Below are positions 1-4,603 of a stretch of DNA of 5,507 nt, one piece after another (position 1 is the first letter of the stretch; the number at the start of each line of letters is the position of its first letter). Made by a program: the position numbers and the translations under genes. The notes below the pieces were generated by a model. It did not search any database. It was given only the letters and a program-made list of their open reading frames with translations, and was not told the DNA's origin. Source of the DNA: Rhodoferax sp. (GTDB lineage Bacteria > Pseudomonadota > Gammaproteobacteria > Burkholderiales > Burkholderiaceae_C); the NCBI GenBank assembly GCA_020048255.1, contig JAIFMR010000221.1, positions 1 to 5,507 on the forward strand, given 5' to 3'.

Positions 1-403
1 TTTCAGCCTTGTGTGCTGAGTTATGGCTGAGCATGCAGTCATAGCCCTCGCAGTAAAACACCAACAGCGCGGCCTTGTCAGCCGGTAGCAGCGTTGGAGC
101 AAGCTTGTCGAAGCTGGTGTCCGGAATGTTGACGGCCGTGGGGATGTGACCCACGTCGTACTTGCGAGCCGTTGGGCGAGAGTCGATCAGCAACACACCA
201 TCAATTTTTGGCAGTACGGCTTGCTTCGCGACAAAGTCGATCTTGACGAGTTTGCTGTACCAGCCTGGTGCCGGGTTTTCAGGTGAGTATTTGGGTGCTT
301 CCGCCGATGCACCAGCCGCTGGAGCGGCTGTCTGCGCTTGAATGGGTCCCATCGCGACTGTAGCGAGCAAAGCAACTACCAAGGAAACGTGTCTTAATTT
401 CAT
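1..403 (-). CDS. Exported rhodanese-like domain protein, C-terminus beyond window edge
   Basis: Rhodanese domains bind or transfer sulfane sulfur on a catalytic cysteine. The 134 visible residues begin with a signal-peptide-like stretch (MKLRHVSLVVALLATVAMG, likely cleavage near IQA-QT at about residues 23-24), so the protein should be periplasmic. An Ala/Pro-rich linker follows, then the rhodanese fold from about residue 50. The LLIDSRPTARKYDVGHIPTA block (71-90) matches the usual rhodanese 'D-R-x-x-x-(Y/F)-x-x-G-H-I' signature. The active-site loop is FYCEGYDC, with C118 the expected catalytic Cys and a second Cys at 123, followed by LSHNSAHKA. The ATG at 403 is preceded by AGGAGT at 408-413, a good ribosome binding site. 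It is the last visible gene of the operon, 28 bases after the transporter stop. Its 3' end is outside the window, so total length and any second domain are unknown. The rhodanese assignment is firm; the substrate is not known. Confidence 0.88.
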   Translation of the reverse strand, partial: MKLRHVSLVVALLATVAMGPIQAQTAAPAAGASAEAPKYSPENPAPGWYSKLVKIDFVAKQAVLPKIDGVLLIDSRPTARKYDVGHIPTAVNIPDTSFDKLAPTLLPADKAALLVFYCEGYDCMLSHNSAHKAE

Positions 404-431
404 GATGACTCCTAAAAAAATGGAACGTGTC

Positions 432-1676
432 TCACATCAGCGTGAATTTTTCAGTTGATTCGTTGTAGCGCACCAAGGCGTACCAAAGTAACAGCATGCC
501 CCCGGATATCAACAACGTCATACCCCAACCTGAGGTCATCTCTGGCAAATAGGCCTGAAACCCCAGTGCCGTCCGCTCATAACTTTCCAGGTTGGTTTCG
601 TCGATGGAGGTGATCTGAAACTTCTTGAAAAGGGCGCTGCTGGTAGAGCCCATCCAGGCAAAGAAAAACATGCCGACCCACAATTTGAGGTGGCCCTCAC
701 CCATACGCCACAGCGAGCCCGAAGCGCAGCCGCCGGCGAAAACCATGCCGATACCAAAAATCAGGCCACCCAGCAGAGAACCAATCCAAAATGTGACTGG
801 AATGGCCACATAGGGGTCAATCACCTTTTTCTGAAACAGCAGCGCAGCCAAAGGCAATCCAACGGCCAGCGCCAAAATCATGGCCTTGGTCATTTCTCCC
901 TCGCCAGTGACAAAGGGTTCGCGAAATGCTCTGGCAAAACACAGGCGGGAGCGATGCAGAATGAATCCGATCAAGAAGCCCGCCAGCACGATCAATGCGC
1001 GCACCTCCAGGGCTTCGCTGCTCGAGTAACGCCATTGCACAGCCCAGAACAGAACGGCTGCCATCACGAACCACCCAACCAGCGGTAAAACCTGTTTGAT
1101 GGGTTGAGGTAGAGTCAGCATGGGCGGGGCCTGGCTACCCCAGCTGATGTTCTCCATGGTCCAAAGCAACAACTTGAAGCCGATGGCAGCGCCTGCCAGC
1201 AAACCCACCCACATGGCCCAGCCTGCTGGCGATGAATGTAAAACCGGGTTAAAAAAACCTCCTGTGGTGCAGCCACCGGCTAAAGCTGCACCGATGCCCA
1301 TCAGACAGCCGCCCAGCGCAGCCCAAACGTACTCAAGTTTGGGTGGACGACTTGGCGCAAACTGGCGCGAAAACAGAGCTGCGCAGAAGGCGCCTATCAC
1401 CAGCGTGATGTTCATCAGTGACATCCGGTGGGTTAAAAATCCATCCAACTCGGCTGGCACTCCCAAAAGTGGACCCAGGCCAACAAGGTTGTTGATCCAG
1501 TCGCCCCAAAACTTGACGCCGCCAAAAACACCCCAGACCATGCCGTTGATCATGAGCGCCAGAATCACCAGAACCAACAACACCGCACCCAGGTAGGACG
1601 ACCATTTCTTGACAAACAGTTTGTCGTAATCCGATCGAAAGCCCGCTACCCATTTGGCACTAGATTTACCACTCAT
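432..1676 (-). CDS. YeeE/YedE-family (Sulf_transp) membrane transporter of sulfur compounds
   Basis: A 414-residue integral membrane protein of the YeeE/YedE family, whose characterised members import thiosulfate using conserved cysteines along the path. The sequence is highly hydrophobic with roughly ten membrane segments. It shows the family's internal two-fold repeat: glycine-rich GGCLMGIGAALAGGCTTGG (122-140) is echoed by GGLIFGIGMVFAGGCASGS (303-321). The hallmark HRSRLCFARAFREPF lies at 241-255. Cysteines are C98, C124, C136, C246 and C317; C136, C246 and C317 lie in the motifs expected to carry substrate. Length fits the two-repeat, longer members of the family. The start at 1676 is supported by AGGA at 1684-1687, seven bases upstream. 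It is the fourth gene of the operon, 75 bases after the cytochrome c stop and 28 bases before the rhodanese gene. Genes of this family often sit with TusA or rhodanese genes, which fits here. Thiosulfate as substrate is inferred from the family and from the neighbouring octaheme reductase; other sulfur or selenium species are possible. Confidence 0.9.
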   Translation of the reverse strand: MSGKSSAKWVAGFRSDYDKLFVKKWSSYLGAVLLVLVILALMINGMVWGVFGGVKFWGDWINNLVGLGPLLGVPAELDGFLTHRMSLMNITLVIGAFCAALFSRQFAPSRPPKLEYVWAALGGCLMGIGAALAGGCTTGGFFNPVLHSSPAGWAMWVGLLAGAAIGFKLLLWTMENISWGSQAPPMLTLPQPIKQVLPLVGWFVMAAVLFWAVQWRYSSSEALEVRALIVLAGFLIGFILHRSRLCFARAFREPFVTGEGEMTKAMILALAVGLPLAALLFQKKVIDPYVAIPVTFWIGSLLGGLIFGIGMVFAGGCASGSLWRMGEGHLKLWVGMFFFAWMGSTSSALFKKFQITSIDETNLESYERTALGFQAYLPEMTSGWGMTLLISGGMLLLWYALVRYNESTEKFTLM

Positions 1677-1706
1677 GCGCTGGTCCTATAGGGTTGAAAT
1701 AGATAA

Positions 1707-1731
1707 ACCTGCCAGCGCCAGTCCGGCAGGT
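1707..1731 (-). terminator. Intergenic hairpin between cytochrome c and transporter genes (possible attenuator)
   Basis: A perfect 7-bp inverted repeat (ACCTGCC / GGCAGGT) encloses an 11-base loop. It lies 20 bases after the cytochrome c stop codon on the minus strand. On the transcript it is followed by TTTATCTATTTC, a weak, interrupted U-rich tail, so full termination is unlikely. It could be a partial terminator or an RNA stabiliser or processing site that lowers transporter and rhodanese output relative to the cytochromes. It sits in the largest gap inside the operon (1677-1751). Confidence 0.4.
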
Positions 1732-1751
1732 CGTGTGGATAACTTCGGTGC

Positions 1752-2144
1752 TTAGCTGCAGCTGGCAGGTGCGTCGCCGTCTTTGGCGCCCTTAAGCAAG
1801 AACGCCTTGATGTCATCGATAAGCTCTTGATCTGGCGTTTCGGCAAACTTTTCAGCCGCCTTGTTGGCTGATTTGATGCTGGCGCGATAGGCTTTGCTGA
1901 CGTACTTGCTGACAGTCTCTTTGCCTTTGGCGTGTTTGTCAGCCTGCATGTAGGCGGCCCAGTCTGCCTTGGTTTTGGTACTGGGGTTGATCGCACCCAT
2001 AGGCAAGGCCACATGACACGAGGTACAGACACTGCGGTAGTAGACGCGACCGCGCTTCCAGTCGGCGTCATAAGCTTGTGCCGAGAAAGACGTGCTCAAC
2101 AAGGCAAGCATGGCGGCAGTGGTCAGGGTGGTGGTCAGTTTCAT
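1752..2144 (-). CDS. Small exported monoheme cytochrome c
   Basis: A 130-residue periplasmic electron carrier. Residues 1-24 (MKLTTTLTTAAMLALLSTSF then SAQA) form a clear signal peptide with an AQA cleavage site. The mature protein of about 106 residues has a single heme motif CTSCH (40-44) within VYYRSVCTSCHVALPMG. The rest is Lys/Ala-rich and helical, with no PxxM-type motif late in the chain. Met49, Met66 and His71 are the candidates for the distal heme ligand. A lone extra cysteine, C129, ends the protein (PASCS). The start at 2144 is preceded by AGGAGC (2149-2154). The gene lies 37 bases after the cytochrome b stop, so it is almost certainly cotranscribed. Likely role: shuttling electrons between the membrane cytochrome b and the octaheme enzyme, or away from it. 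From memory, Shewanella also has a small monoheme cytochrome gene near its OTR gene; this was not checked. Confidence 0.88.
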   Translation of the reverse strand: MKLTTTLTTAAMLALLSTSFSAQAYDADWKRGRVYYRSVCTSCHVALPMGAINPSTKTKADWAAYMQADKHAKGKETVSKYVSKAYRASIKSANKAAEKFAETPDQELIDDIKAFLLKGAKDGDAPASCS

Positions 2145-2181
2145 TTGTGCTCCTAAATAATTGCATTGAGGGGTGGTGTGA

Positions 2182-2778
2182 TCAATCGAGTTCTTCCCAT
2201 CCAGTGATCATGGCTTTGACCTGGGAAGTGAGTTTGTGGCCGGTCGTGGCCAGGTACAAGTGTGAAATCAAGAATGCCAGCATCAAAAATGCACCGATCA
2301 CGTGGCCTGTAGCCACCCACTCGAGTTGCAGACCGGTCAACCCCCACTTCGCCCAGTCTGCGTAGAACAGGTACAGCCAACCTGTCACCCAGATCAGCGG
2401 ACTGAGCAGCGTCAAAATGGCCAGATACGTCAGGCGCTGCAAGGGGTTGTGCTTCTGCCGTGAAGTTGGCTTGAAAGGATGCTGTTCATGCTTGAAGATG
2501 CCAGAGGAGTAGTAGTTCATGATCGCCACCACCTTGTCGGTGGTGGGGATGTACTGACGCCATTCTCCGGTGATGACGTGCCAGAAGATGGCAAATACCC
2601 ACAGGCCGACCAGCATCCAGGCGGCTACCGTGTGGTAGTCGACCGCCTTCTCAAAACCAAACAGGGGGTAAGTCCCGCGGATCTCAAAGCCGGTGACCAG
2701 CATGAAGATGATCAATGCGGCTTGCGACCAATGCCAGAAGCGCTCAAAGCCTTTGAACAGATAAACACGTTCGCTCAT
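2182..2778 (-). CDS. Four-helix membrane cytochrome b (b561/FdnI-like), predicted quinol-side electron donor
   Basis: A 198-residue integral membrane diheme cytochrome b of the Ni/Fe-hydrogenase, formate-dehydrogenase and thiosulfate-reductase b-subunit type. Four hydrophobic segments lie at about 17-31, 50-70, 115-138 and 156-178. Histidines suited to heme b ligation are H16 (FWHW), H49 (DYHTVAAW), H67 (FWHVITGEW), H159 (GHVIGAF) and H173 (ISHLYLATTGH). GEWRQY after helix 2 and the C-terminal TTGHKLTSQVKAMITGWEE are typical of this family. The ATG at 2778 overlaps the octaheme TGA in an ATGA arrangement. Its AGGAGC (2785-2790) lies inside the last codons of the octaheme gene, which implies translational coupling and a common complex. 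Inferred role: oxidise membrane quinol and pass electrons to the periplasmic octaheme cytochrome. No FeS subunit or molybdoenzyme is encoded nearby, so it is unlikely to be part of a classical formate dehydrogenase or molybdenum thiosulfate reductase. Confidence 0.92.
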   Translation of the reverse strand: MSERVYLFKGFERFWHWSQAALIIFMLVTGFEIRGTYPLFGFEKAVDYHTVAAWMLVGLWVFAIFWHVITGEWRQYIPTTDKVVAIMNYYSSGIFKHEQHPFKPTSRQKHNPLQRLTYLAILTLLSPLIWVTGWLYLFYADWAKWGLTGLQLEWVATGHVIGAFLMLAFLISHLYLATTGHKLTSQVKAMITGWEELD

Positions 2779-4394
2779 TTTGTTGCTCCTGCCGTTTGAC
2801 GCTGAGACACCACACGCAAGGCACCGTGGCCCAGCACACCGATCAACACCAGCAGCGCCATGCCCCAGCCAAGCTTGTCAAGCCAGGCGGTGCTGCCGCT
2901 CCCCGGCATGTAAATACCGGTCAAACCATTGAGGCGGCCGTCTTTGGCGTGGCATTCCACACAAGCCAGTGCCTTGTCCTTGGGCGCCACCATGTGGGTA
3001 ATGGGCCAATCCATCTGGGTCTTGATGAAGTCAAACTTTCCTGAATAAGGCACACCAGAGACTTTCACGCCAGCTTCCAGGGCCTTGTTCCACTCCAGGT
3101 TTTTCCAGTAACCCGTGTCATCGTTGCCCGCGGTATGGGGCGTCAACAAGGTCATGTTGACGGTGTCATAGGGCTGCTTGCCACCAAAACGTTTGATCGG
3201 CCAGATCATCGAATTGCCATCGGCGGGGCTGCCGCCCAGGGTGTTGATGCGGGTGACATCGGCCTTCACATCGAGTTTGTCGGTCTTCAAGGTGTAGTTG
3301 ACTTGCCCATTGAACCAGACATAGACCGGTTTGACATTCTCCGCCAGCACAAAGTCGCCTTTGCGGGATTCGTAGGTGATGTGGCCTTTGGCATCCTTGC
3401 GCACGATGTGTTCACCTTTGGCGTCGCGCTGACCGGCAGTCGACCAGTCCCAGTTCATCTTGGTGGCAATACCACCGCGGGCGAATTCGGGGATATGGCA
3501 GGTCTGGCAAGCCAGTTTGGTGGCGTGCTGGTTCAGGCGTGCTTCTTTTTTGTGCGGACCATTGCCGTGACAAGAGACACAGGTGGCCGGATTGCCGTTG
3601 CCCGAGGCGCCACGCAGGTGGGCGCCTTTGCCGTCTTTGGCGGTGGGGGTGTAGCGGCTGCCGGCGACATCGTGGCTGGAAGTTTTGTGGCATGTGGCAC
3701 AGCTGAAGTCCAAGCCGGTGGCGTCCATGTGTACATCGACTGATTTTTCGGGTGCGGCCAAGGAACTGTCCATGTCGCCGTGTTTGACGCCGTCTCCGCC
3801 ACCACCGTTGAAGTGGCAGGCGCCACAGGTGTCGCGGCTGGACTTGCCCACCTTCTGGGCAATACTGCTCAAGTTGATGGCTTTCAGGATCTTGCCGGAA
3901 CCCGGCGGGAACTCCAGGTCTTTGGTGACCACGTTGCCAGCCAGGCCTGAGGGTTTTTTGTAGTTGCCGGTGGTGTCGTGGCACACCACGCAATCGACGT
4001 TTTCTTCGGATTTGAAGTCAAAGTTGGCGTCTTTCCAGCCGTAACCGATGTGGCAACTGTTGCACGCAGCTTCGTTGGAGGCAATCGAGATGCAGAAGTT
4101 GTTGACCACGTTCTTCTTACCCAGCAACTGGTTGGTGTCGGGGTTGGTGTATTCCCATTTCCAGTGTTTGGTGCGATGGATCTGGCCTGCGGCTTCGGTG
4201 TGGCAGCTCAAACAAGCCTTGGTCACCTCGGGGCCAGAGGCGAACTCCCGCTGCAATTCTTTGAACTTGCTGTGGTCCGCTGTGGTGGTTAGCTTGACCG
4301 ACTTGGGGTCTTCGGCTTGGGCCAGGCCCAGTGCGGCAACGCCAAGCCAGATGGCAACACAGGCCATTTGCGCGATGCGGCTAGATCGGATCAT
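2775..4394 (-). CDS. otr: Octaheme c-type cytochrome, tetrathionate reductase (OTR) family, membrane-anchored
   Basis: Predicted periplasmic octaheme reductase of 539 residues. The Shewanella OTR prototype reduces tetrathionate and, in vitro, nitrite and hydroxylamine. Residues 1-27 form a signal peptide ending ALGLAQA before EDP. Eight CXXCH motifs start at C61, C111, C135, C190, C232, C272, C296 and C478: seven in the first 300 residues, then a 178-residue gap before the eighth. The only non-heme cysteine in the mature protein is C101 in NNFC, just before heme motif 2; it may correspond to the active-site Asn/Cys pair of OTR. Residues 504-527 form a C-terminal transmembrane helix ending in a basic tail, so the enzyme is probably tethered to the membrane beside the cytochrome b. 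I chose the ATG at 4394, with AAAGG at 4405-4409. The 16 codons further upstream begin with TTG at 4442, at the predicted transcript start, and would spoil the signal peptide. First gene of the operon. The physiological substrate is not proven. Confidence 0.93.
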   Translation of the reverse strand: MIRSSRIAQMACVAIWLGVAALGLAQAEDPKSVKLTTTADHSKFKELQREFASGPEVTKACLSCHTEAAGQIHRTKHWKWEYTNPDTNQLLGKKNVVNNFCISIASNEAACNSCHIGYGWKDANFDFKSEENVDCVVCHDTTGNYKKPSGLAGNVVTKDLEFPPGSGKILKAINLSSIAQKVGKSSRDTCGACHFNGGGGDGVKHGDMDSSLAAPEKSVDVHMDATGLDFSCATCHKTSSHDVAGSRYTPTAKDGKGAHLRGASGNGNPATCVSCHGNGPHKKEARLNQHATKLACQTCHIPEFARGGIATKMNWDWSTAGQRDAKGEHIVRKDAKGHITYESRKGDFVLAENVKPVYVWFNGQVNYTLKTDKLDVKADVTRINTLGGSPADGNSMIWPIKRFGGKQPYDTVNMTLLTPHTAGNDDTGYWKNLEWNKALEAGVKVSGVPYSGKFDFIKTQMDWPITHMVAPKDKALACVECHAKDGRLNGLTGIYMPGSGSTAWLDKLGWGMALLVLIGVLGHGALRVVSQRQTAGATK

Positions 4395-4404
4395 GATATG
4401 TGCG

Positions 4405-4409
4405 CCTTT
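4405..4409 (-). promoter_or_regulatory. Ribosome binding site deciding the octaheme start
   Basis: AAAGG on the minus strand lies 10 bases before the ATG at 4394. It is modest in match and slightly far, but the resulting protein starts directly with a standard signal peptide. The competing TTG at 4442 has only a GAAGAGA-like stretch upstream and would coincide with the predicted transcript start. Confidence 0.5.
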
Positions 4410-4418
4410 GATGAAATA

Positions 4419-4437
4419 GGTTCGTATATTCGAAACC
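4419..4437 (-). other. Inverted repeat in the predicted 5' leader of the octaheme operon
   Basis: On the minus strand the segment reads GGTTTCGAATATACGAACC. The arms GGTT-CG and CG-AACC pair with a single bulged T around a six-base AT-rich centre. If transcription starts near 4442, this would form a stem-loop within the first 25 bases of the mRNA. Such a structure could protect the 5' end, or the DNA repeat could be an operator. It is short, so chance occurrence cannot be excluded. Confidence 0.35.
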
Positions 4438-4448
4438 GTCAATGGGTG

Positions 4449-4454
4449 ATTCTC
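4449..4454 (-). promoter_or_regulatory. Predicted -10 element of the octaheme operon promoter
   Basis: The minus strand reads GAGAAT here, four of six matches to TATAAT including the key second A and final T. If the FNR-type site at 4477-4490 is centred at -41.5, +1 falls at 4442 and this hexamer occupies exactly -12 to -7. That is the expected class II activator geometry, with no -35 box needed. The predicted leader to the ATG at 4394 is then 48 bases. Confidence 0.55.
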
Positions 4455-4476
4455 TTCATCGTCGCTGGGTTAAAAG

Positions 4477-4490
4477 TTGATTTATATCAA
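4477..4490. promoter_or_regulatory. FNR/ANR-type binding site (TTGAT-N4-ATCAA)
   Basis: TTGATTTATATCAA is a perfect match to the FNR-family consensus, with fully palindromic five-base half-sites. It is in the divergent intergenic region, centred 41.5 bases upstream of a predicted start at 4442 and about 90 bases before the octaheme ATG. It predicts anaerobic activation of the octaheme, cytochrome b, cytochrome c, transporter and rhodanese operon by an FNR, ANR or DNR-like regulator. It also overlaps a possible rightward -35 (TTGATT, 4477-4482) with a GAAAAT -10 at 4500-4505 and a 17-base spacer, so it could repress the divergent gene. The rightward promoter is much less certain. Confidence 0.8.
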
Positions 4491-4603
4491 AAGACTTTGG
4501 AAAATCCTTGTTTGGTGTGAGTGGGTAATACCTACAACTGCAATGGCCAGCGCGCCCGCAAGCGCCCTGTGACGCCCAACCAGTTCCTCGTCACAATACG
4601 CGC

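Noticed and set aside
1120..1596. 158-codon plus-strand frame across the transporter gene
   Set aside because: Antisense to a clear YeeE/YedE protein; Pro/Ala-rich and without family features.
3135..3743. 202-codon plus-strand open frame across the octaheme gene
   Set aside because: It is fully antisense to the octaheme coding region, which has eight heme motifs. The translation is low-complexity Gly/Val/Ala with no recognisable domain: a codon-bias shadow.
3412..3993. 193-codon minus-strand frame overlapping the octaheme gene
   Set aside because: It is the octaheme region read in another frame. The Arg/Gln/Pro-rich composition is typical of an out-of-frame reading of a GC-rich gene.
2182..4394. 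Nitrite reductase NrfA/NrfH or hydroxylamine oxidoreductase instead of the OTR family
   Set aside because: NrfA has five hemes with a CXXCK site, which is absent here, and hydroxylamine oxidoreductase differs in length and heme spacing. The partner is a b-type four-helix protein, not a NrfH-like tetraheme.
4395..4442. 16-codon N-terminal extension of the octaheme protein from TTG at 4442
   Set aside because: The extension would start at the predicted transcript +1, lacks a good ribosome binding site and puts polar residues ahead of an otherwise ideal signal peptide that begins at 4394.
4526..4531. TAATAC as a -10 for the rightward gene
   Set aside because: No -35-like hexamer at 16-18 bases: TTGTTT at 4508 leaves only a 12-base spacer and TTGGAA at 4497 leaves 23.
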